Positions 46,651-57,997 of a DNA stretch of 64,000 nt are shown piece by piece. The position numbers and the translations under genes are program-made. The stretch lies in NCBI RefSeq assembly GCF_011077185.1, contig NC_048926.1, positions 38,163,749 through 38,227,748 on the forward strand, read 5' to 3'. Position 1 is the stretch's first letter. Each line of letters starts with the position of its first letter. The notes below the pieces were generated by a model, which did not search any database, was not told where the DNA came from, and was given only the letters and a program-made list of their open reading frames with translations. This stretch comes from Oxyura jamaicensis. Lineage: Eukaryota; Chordata; Aves; Anseriformes; Anatidae.

Positions 46651-47000
46651 TTCTATTCTATTCTATTCTATTCTATTCTATTCTATTCTATTCTATTCTA
46701 TTCTATTCTATTCTATTCTATTCTATTCTATTCTATTCTGTTCTGTTCTGTTCTGTTCTGTTCTGTTCTGTTCTGTTCTGTTCTGTTCTGTTCTGTTCTG
46801 TTCTGTCCTGTCCTGTCCTGTCCTGTCCTGTTCTGTCCTGTTCTGTCCTGTTCTGTTCTATGCTATGCTATGCTGTGCTGTGCTATGCTATGCTGTGTTA
46901 TGCTATGCTATGCTATGCTGTGCTATGCTATGCTGTGCTATGCTATGCTATGCTATGCTACTCCAGCCTAGCCTAGCGCAGCCTAGCCTAGCTTAGCTTA
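46651..47000. repeat. Mosaic pentanucleotide array, 70 units in one register
   Basis: Seventy consecutive 5-bp units keep one phase over 350 bp but fall into blocks: TTCTA x17 (46651-46735), TTCTG x14 (46736-46805), ten mixed TCCTG/TTCTG units (46806-46855), one TTCTA, twenty TGCTA/TGCTG units with one TGTTA (46861-46960), then CTCCA, GCCTA/GCGCA and GCTTA units (46961-47000). Neighbouring blocks mostly differ by one base per unit. The two overlapping reading frames through it are only repeat translation. A CATTC-like remnant and a GA repeat follow. Confidence 0.98.
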
Positions 47001-47017
47001 GCCATTCCATGCCATTC

Positions 47018-47018
47018 A

Positions 47019-47049
<31 letters not shown>

Positions 47050-47050
47050 T
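47018..47050. repeat. (GA)n microsatellite
   Basis: About fifteen GA units with one AAA interruption, abutting the pentamer array through a short CATTC-type linker. Confidence 0.95.
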
Positions 47051-47489
47051 GAACAATTGTTGTCATTATTGATTATGTCTGCACTATCAGACAGATCAAT
47101 AAGCTAATTGGCTAATGTCCAATCACAGAGTGCATTAGGTTTTAGCTAGTACTACAGTTAGAACTATCTAGGGGTGCTTTCATTTTTGGTTTGTTCCAGG
47201 GGAATTAGGAAGGGTATACTGGGGTCTTCTTGTAACATTAGTACCCCCAGCAGAATGGGGAATACATCTGAAAGAACAAACAGTAACAACAACAACAACA
47301 AAAATAATCAAGAGCTACACTATTTGCAGAAAGAGCCAAGTCTGACTTTCACTGAAATCAAAGCATCCCTCAGAATTGCTCACATAGAATTGTACCTGGT
47401 GCATATTTTTTAATTATTTACAAAAGGCAGTTTAAATGTTGCCTGCCTTTTATTGGGGACAAACAGTTAACAACAACAGCCTCACAAAA

Positions 47490-47521
47490 GAAAACAAACA
47501 AACAAACAAACAAACAAACAA
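47490..47521. repeat. (CAAA)n microsatellite
   Basis: About eight CAAA units. Confidence 0.93.
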
Positions 47522-48131
47522 CAAATCAACAAAAAAGTACATTTCCAGAAGGTCACAAAGGTATTTCAAGCTAATCTTAGAAAAAGAGAGTATTATACTA
47601 CAAATATTTTTCAAAACATAAAAAAACAAAAAAACACAAAACAAACAAACAAAAAAAAACAAACAAGCTAAAAAAAACAACAATGTGGACATTATTCTAC
47701 CTACAGAGTCTGTATTGATATACACAGAGTAGCTCTAAGAAAAAGCACAGGTAGCACAACTTTACTTCCCCAGCATGCATTTCAATATGCTTTAAGTGTA
47801 AAAACTTAATTTAAAATAATGTCAGCATCTTTCTTCTGTAGAATATGAGGCTCAGCATCTTTAAATTATTTAAGAGGTCTTCAGAGAGTCAGTTGTGCTT
47901 ATAACGTCAGATTTACTCAAAGAAATGGAAAGAGCAAAGCAAAGTGTTGAATAAGGACTTCCTGTGTTATTTTACCAGGTTATTTTTTACTGCCTGTAAT
48001 TGAAACAGCACTCTCACCTCACACAATTTTAGCCAAAAATATATGTTGTATAACTGCTATGTGTTTAACTTTTTGTTTATTTTTATTTTTTAAAATATGG
48101 TAGGTCTGCTCTACTGGCTTAGGCAACTGGC

Positions 48132-48181
48132 TTTTGAACATATCCTCATGGGCTCTTTAGCCCATGAGGATATGTTCAAAA
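48132..48181. repeat. Perfect inverted repeat, 23-bp arms, 4-nt loop
   Basis: The left arm (48132-48154) and right arm (48159-48181) are exact reverse complements. They begin TTTTGAACATATCCTCATGG and meet around the loop CTTT. There is no mismatch in 23 bp. The flanks (C before, ATAAATAC after) do not pair. It is unrelated to CR1 or the LTRs here. Confidence 0.97.
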
Positions 48182-49699
48182 ATAAATACAAGTTCTGTCA
48201 AGACTCAATTGAAAGTACATTTGCACAGAAAATCCTAAATATGTCTCCTCTAAAAAGGAAAGATAGATAATTTTACAAATTTATAAGGGGAAGAGTTTAC
48301 CAGTAACGTCTCTGACATTTTTTGTTCCCTTATGTTGTGTTAAGAGTAGAAGGATCAGAGCTAATATCTGTAATTCAATTTTAACAGTTTATACTCAAAT
48401 AAATGATGAATGTCAGGATCTTCTGTGCTGTGTCACAGCAGTGTCACAGTTTACCACTACAAGTACACTTAAGATACAGCCAAAAATTCTATCTTAGCTT
48501 TAGGTTAGCATTAGGTTAGCTGAGAAAAGATTCTCACTAGTACTGTCTATAATGAACATTATACCTCTTGACTGGGGATTTTGGAGACCTGGGAGCAAAA
48601 CAAAGTCTGTATAAGATGTGCTGTGTTTTCCCATGCATAGGCCACAAATTACCTGTTAAAAAAATAATAATAAAAAAAACCTCCTTCCCATCCCCCTGCC
48701 TGAAACCCTGGTGCTTTATCAGTGGAATGGATTAAAGATGTATGGGTGCAGACCTTTAAAACATCATGTGTACAAGGAATATTTGTATTCAAATGCTGTA
48801 TACACTTCCTACACTGTCTTTCTTAACCTAGACATCTCTTTCTAATTTATTAAGATTTTACATGTTTTAAGACCAAACTGAGAGCTTCTGGACTCACACT
48901 AAAATCTCTTTTTTCAGGTGCTGCAATTAGAAGGTCAACATGCATTTCATTTATATGGCTTTACTGGGAAAAGCCTGCATAAGGATGCAGTGTTGACATC
49001 TGTAAATAGACACAGGAATACACTGACCAGCTGTAGCTCCTTTTTTTTCCCTGTACCTCAGCTACTTCTTATCTTACACCTTTTTAAGATAAAGAAGAAC
49101 TACTGATCCTTCTTTGCTTTGACACTCTTTCAGCGCTAATGAGGAAATTAGAAAGTACGCAAAGAACATCTATCAGAGGTAGAACAAGGAGAACCGGCCA
49201 ATGCCTACTTTACCTCCAAACACCTTGTACTGGCACACCATGTACTGTTGGTGTCTGAAACACTTTGTATTTGAACTACAGCACAAGCTCTTTGGGGAAG
49301 AAATGCATCATTTCATTTGCTTTTGAACTGAGCACACACATTATTGACTCTCTGTACATAATAAAAGGGATCAGTAGCATTAATAACATTAATATTTTGA
49401 GAAGTGATTTCTCAGTAACTGAAACAAAGAGTTCTCCTTTTTAGTAAAAATGAAACACATCCTGCATGTAGTTTCACAGGACATAAGATGACATGCCATA
49501 TCATACACTTTTTTTGGAGGAGCATTAGAAAGAGTTTTGGGTAAAGCTGAGTAGCAATCTCAGCATTTGAAAATCCATAGGATTACTACGTTAATTTGTT
49601 TTTTGTCCTGACACTTCTGTTGGAGAGCTCTTTCAGAATTCCTCTGTTAGACAGAATTGTATTAATTGCTCTGTTGCCTCAAGAACAAAAAAGACACCC

Positions 49700-49701
<2 letters not shown>

Positions 49702-49734
<33 letters not shown>
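49702..49734. repeat. Poly-T run, 33 nt
   Basis: An uninterrupted T run between CACCCAC and GGTCACAC. No element body is attached. Confidence 0.95.
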
Positions 49735-49735
<1 letters not shown>

Positions 49736-52152
49736 GTCACACTAATCTTATGTGTATTGTCTTACATATTTTCTTTCTCTTCCTGTCCCTTGTGCAATAT
49801 CTTGTTTTAATCAGTATATAGCCTAGTATGACAATATATTTCATAATCAGTCTTCAATTTCTAGAGTAACATAGCCTGAATCTTTTAGTCTTTGTGGGCA
49901 TCCCTCAGCTATCTTTTGGTTTTTGTTGATGGTCAGATCTTTCTCCAAGTTATACAATAGGCATTCCGAATGACACGTACTACTGTCTCTACAATATTTT
50001 TACCAAGTCCTTTTTCTGGTTGAAATACATTGTACAATGCATCTTTTCTGATCACATTCACCTTTCACACCTTCATTATTTAGGTGAATTATTGTAAAAT
50101 CTTGTTAACATCAGTTTTACTTTTTTCTTTCTCTTTGTCATTTCCAAATGATAGGCATAAAATTTATAATAGATTCTCTCATTAGTACATATATATATAT
50201 TATTATGACCCTTAAGGTCGTCCATTTCTTCCTGGATATCAATATACTTCTACCTCTATAAAAAAATACCACCCCCACAAAAAAAAGAAAAAAAATCAGT
50301 TATAGAATTTGTTTTTGATTTGTATCCTACTTCCAATCTGAACTGAAAGAGAATTTATTAAAGAGTTTTTGATTATTCTAAAGAAAACTTTGACCTGTTA
50401 TAAAATTTGATTCCTGTTCATTCCCCTGTTCTTGCTATAGTTTTTAACTCTGCACAGGTATATGGAGATTGCATTCTTTTAACCTTTTGTTTTGCAAAAA
50501 ATCAGTATTTGGAGCCTCCCGTGACATTATATCTCTGCTGAAGAGGATGATCTTCCATCTCTAATAATCTAATATGATAAATATTACATTTCACATATAA
50601 AATGGCTGTAAATGTAATAATAGTTGTCTTTATTGAGCCATTTGATATTTTTGTCATACTAGAAATTATCTCACAACATTCATTATAAAATAGTATTATA
50701 AAATACTATTTGTTCAAACAGAAGGTAAACAATATTGTACCAGTCCCAATTATATGAAAGTTTGGAAGGTATCAATAACATACAGTACATATAACAGTAC
50801 ACAGGACATAAATGATATTTAAAACAAATGAGGAAGGTACATTTCAATATCTTTTTCTTTGGCCACATGAAACAATTTAATCATCAGAATGCATATCTGA
50901 TGCGCATTCTTTTTTCTTACTAGAGTCTTTTTTAACCATTATCACTTCAATTTTTTTTTTTTTTTTCAAAAAATAGAGACTACCTAGAAGGTCACTGAAA
51001 TCAGTAGATTTACTATCAGTTTTCAAATTATTCATATGCCTTATCAGTCTGTTGGACTGAGGCCAGAATTCCCATCACTTCTAGCATCAAGTCCTGACTA
51101 AGGCCAGAACTTGATTCATGCTGTCCTCTTGATAGTTGATGAGTATAGTACCTTGTACAGCTGCAGTTGATGCTTTACTCAGTTCTTTAGCTTTTTTTTT
51201 TTTTTTTTTTTCCCTCCCCAAACCAGGACAATATTGGTATTCTGTCTACTTTCTTTCTTCAGGAGTATTTACTTTTCAAACAGCCACTATAGCAAACATC
51301 TTTGACGTTAAAAAATAAAAAAGGTACACTCCATCCAAAACCTATTCTTCCTGTAAGCATGAGATCATCTTGTTGCTCATGGCAGCTCCACAGTCTTCTG
51401 ATTTCAGTATAGCAAAGAAGACAGAATATTAAATCTGTACATAAATTCAATTAGAACAAGTCTTTGGATCCCACATTTCGTGACAAGAAAGAGAGAACAT
51501 CAGGTACAGTACTGGCCTTTCCATAGGCTTATCAGGATATTACAGCATGGAATGATTTTATACTGTAAGATTTTAATTATAAAACAGGATCAGAGCATCA
51601 TATTTATTGGTATATTTGGCTTCAAGTTCAGATTACATGATCTAACAGGAATATCCTCAAAAGAATTGTTAGGTGGTGAGCATTTAGAAAATCTGACCTT
51701 TTCCTTCTAAGTATCTAATTGACCTATGACACTATCATCAAATCAATTATTTTTCTGTTCAGTGAATTGTGCCCCAGAGTCACGTGCCTAAAGTATTCCT
51801 GAATTTCCCCTGACTTTCAGAGAATGGATATTTTTGTTAACCTAGAGGATTTGCATTCCATAATAACATGAAACATAAATTTTGAAATGCAAACAACAAT
51901 GTTAACATTTCAAATAAGTTTAGTGATACACAAATTTATGCTGACATTAAAAGTTATACTAAATTGCTACCTGGGTTATTTTGAGAATATCTCTATTACA
52001 AATATGACAAAAGATGACTTTAATGGCATCATAAACCAGAAACATGAAAGCATTATTAAAACCTTCTTCATAAAGAGTTACCAGCCTGCTATCTGTTAAG
52101 CTGTTCAGACATTATGAAATTTCAAGCTAAACACACTGGGTGACATTGTACA

Positions 52153-52209
52153 TACTAGCAATGTTGTATTGTACTAGCAATGTTGCATTGTACAACTAGC
52201 AATGTTGTA
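52153..52209. repeat. 19-bp tandem repeat, three copies
   Basis: TACTAGCAATGTTGTATTG, TACTAGCAATGTTGCATTG and a third variant starting TACAACTAGCAATGTTGTA lie head to tail. Confidence 0.9.
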
Positions 52210-55205
52210 AAATCAATAGTAATGGATATGTAAGCTAAACAGAAGAAAGAAGAAAGGATTATTTTTGCTACTATAGTCCAGAATAGATATTACTGGATAG
52301 AAATAATTACATATCTCCTAAAATCCAACCACATTTTCTGAGATTTTTCTGAGATTTAACCAATGAGATTAGTCACTTTAAAATCTTATGTATTTTTAAG
52401 GCATAGATGAACCATACTCTGCATTCCTTTTCATTAATTATTTATTTCTCTATAGAATAAAACACTTACTTTACCTGTCCCATTCCTTCCCTTCTAAAAT
52501 GCATACTGGACCTGGGTAGACTAGAAATGTTCTGAAAAACAGATCTGATTGCAGGCAAGATATTAACCATTTGTTTGTAGTGTTGCCTTAAGGAAAGCTT
52601 AGGGAATTGTTTTTGGAGATCCTAATCTTGTACACAGCTGGTGGATTAAAAATCTTCATTTATAATTTAAGGTCTAATATTCCTCCCATCACCAGTCTCG
52701 TAAAATATTTTTGACAACAAAGATTTTAGAAAAATAGAAAACTAAGAATTTAATGCACTATTACATGCATTTCGGATTTAAATCTACATAATTCTTGTCT
52801 AATGAAAAAGTTTCTGGAAAACATTCTCAAACATATATATTTGCTGGGAGGGTCAGATCTTCTAATGTAAGATCTTCTATTCTTGAGTTATTTCAATGGT
52901 CATTTTAATTAAATGGCAAAAAATGTCCATTTAAGAAGTATACAGGTAAAGTTGTATGAGGACTTCTTTGGACATAAAACAACTTATAAATTCATTGCTG
53001 ATTACAGAAGTAAAGAATAGGCATACTTTATACTTTAATGGCTAAAGAAGACTTTCAGGAACTACAGTTTCCTTATATAAACTACTGGAAGAAAATATAC
53101 TTTTTATGAATTGCATATTATTTGCATTATTTGCATATAATTTTCATTCTGCCCCCACCCCCCAAACATGTTTTACAAAACAGTTGAAATTAAGATGGGA
53201 TTTAGGTACCAAATAAAGGGACTGGGGCACTGAGGCACTGGACCCACAGAGGTGACATCATGCATGTCAAAAACAGGGAAAGAAGTTGTTCTGAGAAAAG
53301 AGTGGAGTCAGCTGGAAGTAGAGTGCTTGGAGTGTTCTTCAAATACATACAAAAATTTGCAGTGCTCTTTGAATAATTAATTTGTGACACAAGGAATGGC
53401 AGTGATACATAGATTTTCAAGGCTGTTCTACAATATTCATGCAGTAAACCACTTCAGCAGAACAGTTTTATTTTTACTGTATTTAAGTCTCCTGCAGATC
53501 TCTGAGCTAAAGATCATTGATCCAAAATGTTCCTCACTCCTTATAGGTTGCCTTTTATTTACCAGAATGATAACAGAAACTTTCTGGTTGAAAAGTGAAC
53601 ATGAATAATGCGCAAGCTATAAATGAGACCAAATTAAAGTATATAAGTATAAAGCAAAACTGGGCCAGAATTGTTTCCTAAGTTTTGTGCTCTCTGTCAA
53701 ACTTCACTGACATTCACATAATATTTTTCTTACACCTCACCTCCATGGTGTATTCTAAAGATGGCACCCACTATAGTTCCAACAGTACCTGAGTACCTGT
53801 GCTTTGGTCCATTTCTGAGAGGTTAAGACACAGTAATTAATGTAAGTAAAAAATGGGAAAAAAAAAGAAAAAAATTAAAAAGAAAAAGAAAAAGAAAAAA
53901 AAAAAAGGAAGAAGAGAATTCTTGCTTATATTACCTAGTTTACAGGGGTTCTGTGTGTCATGGAGTATCCAAGTGCACTTGTTCACTAGAAAATTTCCTC
54001 AAGAAAAGACAAGGCAATTTTCTTCTTCACCTTATTAATAGTTTCCCTGATCAGCTGTAGTTGTCTGCATGTTAATGTAACTCAGGTAAATATCATAGCT
54101 CCAGGAAGATCTGGGAGTCATGCTTTTTTTCAGATTATTATTAAAGCCACTTGTAAAAGCTAGAGGGAAAAGCAATGGCAATAAAAACTTCTCCAGCTGA
54201 TACAAAGGTCCCACTGAGAGTAGAGGTCAATAAATGTATGTTATAGCCTCAGTGGCTTGCCATGGCCTTTTACTTGTTTTAATAGCACACAGAAATGTAC
54301 ATGGGATTCAGTAAGTCCGACTGATATGGCTGATTCTCACAGAAGGGGCATAACAGGCTTGTGGGATTTTCTCTGTTACTTCCAGTACAGACAGCTAGTC
54401 TGGACCAGAATTAGTAAAGGCCCCAGCTGGAGGTTTTTACTAATTGGTTTAGTCCCCTTTCAGTGTCTTACTGAGGCATCAGGCTGTTTAGAGCCCAGGT
54501 GTTTTATTTAACAGAGAGGAGAGCTGGAAGACATTCACTGTCTTCATGCTTTTTTTTCTTGTGGGGTAAATGGAGAAGGCAGAAGGCTATTCAACTCCTA
54601 CCTGTGTGGTTATAACAATATCTACTTTTATTTAATAACACACAGGACCATTTCTCTTCTGTTTGCCACACTAGTAGAAGGCTGTTCAGCCCTAAGTTTG
54701 TATAAATTCCCAAAGCAACACTTGATTCATTATTATGTAACCACACAAGATGATTATTAATATACTTATAACAGCCCTACAAACCCTTTCACAATAAAGA
54801 TTTTTGTGACAAAACGTTACTAAGAAAGCTGCTAAAGAAGCAGTCAGAACTTATTTTAAAACCAAACAAATTTTTTTAGAACATTTTAATTTTTCTAGTT
54901 TCCCTCCCCTTCTCTATTTCTATAATTCAAGAAATTGAAAATTCCTGATAAATGCAGTGCTAAAGCTTGTGCCATGGGTGAGGAATCCTGAAAGGAAGTG
55001 CAATTCCAAAGCAAAGTTCTCTTCTGTGGTGTTACCTGTGTATAACTGTGGGCAAAAAGAGATCTTGCTGTGTATAAAGTCTTCTTGGAACAGTGGATCA
55101 ACACTGTAGAGTTCAGATGAACCTTGAAAATTCCATTAGATCTGGTGTTAAACAGAGTAAGTAATAGAGAAGGAAAACACTTAGCAATTCTCTGCTTTGA
55201 GTGAA

Positions 55206-55308
55206 ATCACAGAATCACAAAACCATTAAGGTTGGAAAAGACCTCCAAGATCATCTCGTCCAACCATCACCCTACTACCAAAGTCACCCACTAAACCATG
55301 TACCTAAC
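55206..55308 (-). mobile_element. CR1 LINE 3' end, split by a solo LTR
   Basis: The tail is at 55206 (ATCACAGAATCACAAAACC on +), then AGGTTGGAAAAGACCTCCAA and CCACTAAACCATGTACCTAA. At 55308 it is interrupted by an LTR. A short continuation (CTAATCACAAAGTCCAA) follows the LTR at 56020, matching the CR1 order seen at 40840-40870. Confidence 0.93.
55304..55308. repeat. Left target duplication CTAAC
   Basis: It matches CTAAT at 56020-56024 in four of five bases and lies directly against the LTR terminus. Confidence 0.75.
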
Positions 55309-56019
55309 TGTGGTGGTTTTACTGTGGTAGGCAGCTGAACAACACAACTGTTCTCTTACTCCCCCTTCTCAGATGTGGAGGGGAAGAAGTAAAGGAAAGA
55401 ACAACTCACGGGTTGAGATAGGGGAAGAAGTAAAGGAAAGAACAACTCACGGGTTGAGATAAGGATAATTTAATTAAAGAGAAAAAATATTATTAAGGAA
55501 ATACTATTATTAATTAAACAGTTCAACTAAAGGGAAAAAAGGGAAAGGGGAAAAAGGAGGGAGAAAGGGATTAACAAAATAAAACCAGTAAAGGCTATGT
55601 GGAAGTGCAGAGGAAAGACATTACTCTCTACTTCCCACAAATGAGTGATGCTTAACCACATCCTTGAAGCAGGGCCTCAATGCACGTAGCCGGTGTTCGG
55701 GAGAAGGACAGACATTTTTGCAATGAGAGCCCACCCCTCCCCTCTTCTTCCTTTTTACACCTTTTATTGCTGAGTGTGACATCATATGGTATGGAATATC
55801 CCTTTGGTTGGTTTAGGTCAGCTGCCCTGGTGACGTTTCTTTCTCACTTTTTTGCCCACCCCCTAAGAGGGTTAGAGAAAGTCCTGATGCTGTGCCAGCC
55901 CTTCTCATCAGCAGACACAACACCAGTGTGATGCCACTGCTGTTCTAGCTACAAGTGCAGAGTGAAGCACTGTATGGGCTGCTGCAGGGAAAGTTAACAT
56001 CCCAGCCAGACCCAGTACA
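55309..56019 (-). mobile_element. Solo LTR (711 bp) inserted in CR1
   Basis: The + strand termini are TGTGGTGGTTTTAC and GACCCAGTACA, giving TG...CA ends. It aligns with the LTR at 14672-15267 over most of its length (for example CCTTTTATTGCTGAGTGTGA and GGGCTGCTGCAGGGAAAGTT), and more weakly with that at 45326-45895. Minus orientation is inferred from those relatives. It is flanked by CTAAC and CTAAT, a 5-bp duplication with one change, as expected for ERVL-like insertion. It contains a perfect 41-bp tandem duplication at 55380-55461 and is longer than its sister mainly through this and an A-rich expansion at about 55470-55580. No internal retroviral genes are present. Confidence 0.93.
55380..55461. 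repeat. 41-bp perfect tandem duplication inside the LTR
   Basis: The unit starts GGGGAAGAAGTAAAGGAAAG and ends CGGGTTGAGATA; copies lie at 55380-55420 and 55421-55461 with no difference. The related LTRs have one copy of the GTTGAGATAA region. Confidence 0.97.
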
Positions 56020-56045
56020 CTAATCACAAAGTCCAATGATATTTT
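56020..56045 (-). mobile_element. Short CR1 continuation after the LTR
   Basis: CTAATCACAAAGTCCAA followed by TTTTTCT resembles the CR1 order CTAAG-CA-GTCCAAACTTTCC seen in the copy at 40753. It completes the copy that starts at 55206; then similarity ends. Confidence 0.6.
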
Positions 56046-56059
56046 TCTCAGGTAAATAA

Positions 56060-56327
56060 TGATATGACAAGGGGGAATGGTTTAAATTAATAGAAAGGAT
56101 ACTTTGATTAGATGTTAGGAAGAATTTATTTATTCAGGGAGTGGTGAAGCACTGGAAGACGTTGCCCAGAGAAGCTGTGGAATCCCCATCCCTGGTTCAC
56201 AGCCAGGCTGGATAAGGCCCTGGGCAAGCTGTTCTAGTGGGAGGTGTCCTTGCCCATGGTAGGGGGGTTGGAACTAAAGAGTTTTTAAGGTCACGTCCAA
56301 CCCAAACCATTCTGTGATTCTATGATT
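56060..56327 (+). mobile_element. CR1 LINE, 3' fragment
   Basis: It starts near GACAAGGGGGAATGG and continues TTAGATGTTAGGAAGAATTT, GCACTGGAAGACGTTGCCCA and CACGTCCAACCCAAACC, with tail ATTCTGTGATTCTATGATT. About 268 bp, + strand. No frame survives. Confidence 0.92.
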
Positions 56328-56726
56328 AAATGTAGGCACCAGCAAACTTGCTGTAGATTTTATTGCATGGTTTAATTAATTAACCTGCACAACTGTGCCA
56401 CTAAATACTGTGCCAAGCCTTTCTCCTGCATCAGTTCTTCAGTTTTGCCTTAAACCTGGAAGATCACAGACATTTCTCATCTTCCTCATTAAACACCAGA
56501 TAGCATTACACCTTCATACACATAACAAGTAGGAAATTAAGCTACCTTGTATTTTTGGGATATTGATTCATACACTCAGATACTTCTCTTGTGTTCAGTG
56601 AGACTCTCTTCCATGATGAGGATCTACTGTGATAAGAATAAGTTGAAGAAAGTGAGGGTAGAAAAAGGGAAGGGAAATAGCAGGAAATAATCCATCTGTA
56701 CAACAGCAATTTGTTAAGACGTACTG
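56328..56726. other. Unique DNA between two CR1 copies
   Basis: No recognised content. Confidence 0.5.
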
Positions 56727-57597
56727 TTAAATGACACCAATCCGAGTGGAGTGGCAGAGTGCCATGATGACATTCAGACCTTAACAGGCTGGTGCACAGA
56801 TAAGAATCTCATGAAGTTCAACAAGGAGATGTGCAAAATTCTGCAGCTGTATAAGAACAACTCCAGGTGCCAGTACATACTGGGGTCCACCCACCTGGAA
56901 AATATCCTGGCAGAAAAGCAGGTGGCAGAAAAGCATATGAACAAAAAATTGAACAAGAGTCAGTAATGTGTTCTTGCAGCTATTCTTGGTTACATTAGCT
57001 AAAGTATTGCCAGCAGGTCAAGGGAGGTGATCTTTCCCATCTACTGAGTATTGGTGAGGCCACATCTTGAGTATTGCATCCAGGTCTGGACCCCCCAGTA
57101 GAACAGAGACCTAGATATGCTGGAAAGGGTACAGCATAGGGCCACAAAAATAATATAGGGACTGAAACATCTCTCCTCTGAGGAAAGGCTGAGAGCCAGA
57201 ACTGTTTGACCTCAAAAAGAAAAGATTCCAAGGGAGATCCCATCAATATATATAAATACTTCAATGGCAGCTGTAAAGAAGATAGAGTTGAACTCTTTCC
57301 AGTGGTTCCTATTGACAGGACAAGAGGCAGTGAGAACAAACTGGTGCATAAGACATTCTGTCTAAATCACAGGAAAAACTGAGAGGGTGATGGAGCACTG
57401 TCACAGGTTGCTCAGAGAGGTTGTGGAGTTCCTTTCTCTGGGGATGTTCAAAAGTCCCCTGGATGTCACCCCAGGCAGCCTATTCTAGCTTGCCCAATAT
57501 GAACAAGGGGGTTGGACAAGATGACCTCCAGAGGCTCATTTTGAACCTTAGACATTCTGTGATTCTGTGTTTCTGTGATTCTGTGATTCTCTGACTG
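56727..57597 (+). mobile_element. CR1 LINE, old subfamily, 3' third
   Basis: It starts just after RT motif C (AAATGACACCAATCCGAGTGG), passes through the C-terminal region (GGAGGTGATCTTTCCCATCT; CTTGAGTATTGCATCCAGGT) and ends with four ATTCTGTG-type units at about 57550-57597. It is more divergent than the copy at 9289-10404, and the subfamily appears different from its neighbour at 57838. Confidence 0.92.
56751..56966 (+). pseudogene. CR1 ORF2 fragment after RT motif C
   Basis: A 71-residue open segment. DDIQTLTGWCTDKNLMKFNK corresponds to the region following motif C (usually LDRLxxWAxxNxMKFN). It contains a short duplication, AEKQVAEKH. Broken on both sides. Confidence 0.8.
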
Positions 57598-57837
57598 ACC
57601 TCTATAGCCTGAAAACAAAATATAGCCACCCCTTCAAACAAAAACGAAAGCAAAAACAAAAAAAAAAGATTGTAATAAAACTGCCAGAGTGTGACCAAAT
57701 CAACAATGAGAATCAGTAGAAAGCTAGAAAACATTATAGTGTTAACTTTTTTACAATCTCGTGCTCCCCACTCCTCCCCCCCAAAAAACACCACCACCAA
57801 CAAAACCACAAACAAACAAACAAACAAAAAAAAACAT
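57598..57837. other. A/C-rich DNA between two CR1 copies
   Basis: It contains CAAA and AAAAC simple tracts (57630-57668 and 57808-57836). No gene. Confidence 0.6.
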
Positions 57838-57997
57838 GGAAAGTTGTCTGAATATGAGCCGGCAGTTTGTTCAGGTGTCCAAGAAGGCCAATGGCATGCT
57901 GGAGTGTACCAGGAATTGTGTAGCCAACAGGACCAGGGAGGTGATTGTCCCCCTGTATTCTGCTCTGATGAGGCTGCACCTCAAGTACTGTGTTTAG
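57838..57997 (+). pseudogene. CR1 ORF2 C-terminal fragment
   Basis: The frame reads MESCLNMSRQFVQVSKKAN, then RNCVANRTREVIVPLYSALM and LHLKYCV, the conserved block after the RT palm. It ends in a stop at 57997. The frame extends upstream into the A/C-rich tract, which is not CR1. Confidence 0.88.

Larger units (their letters stand above)
47051..55205. other. AT-rich unique DNA with a perfect hairpin and homopolymers
   Basis: No gene was recognised in this 8-kb stretch. Besides the separately listed items it contains (CAAA)n at 47490-47521, more A/C-rich tracts at 47618-47680, T33 at 49702-49734, T19 at about 51193-51211, and A-rich DNA at 53857-53906. Open frames such as 51887-52099 have no family motif. 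Confidence 0.6.

Noticed and set aside
46543..46996. Two overlapping open frames of 142 and 146 codons
   Set aside because: They are the pentanucleotide array translated in two frames: a 5-bp unit without stops stays open in several frames. No gene.
46651..47000. CRISPR or tandem-gene-like array
   Set aside because: There are no spacers: it is a contiguous 5-bp repeat in vertebrate DNA.
46961..47000. Telomere-like repeats
   Set aside because: The units are GCCTA/GCTTA in a 5-bp register, not the 6-bp TTAGGG, and are continuous with the pentamer array.
48132..48181. Micro-RNA gene
   Set aside because: A perfect 23-bp stem with a 4-nt loop is too short and too perfect for a typical animal miRNA precursor, and there is no RNA evidence. 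Kept only as a hairpin.
14672..56019. The LTRs at 14672 and 55309 as the two ends of one provirus
   Set aside because: They lie 40 kb apart in the same orientation without gag, pol or env between them, and the second has its own near-perfect target duplication in a CR1. They are separate solo LTRs.
57480..57827. Minus-strand frame of 115 codons with a hydrophobic start
   Set aside because: The apparent membrane segment is the complement of A/C-rich simple sequence, and the remainder is opposite CR1.
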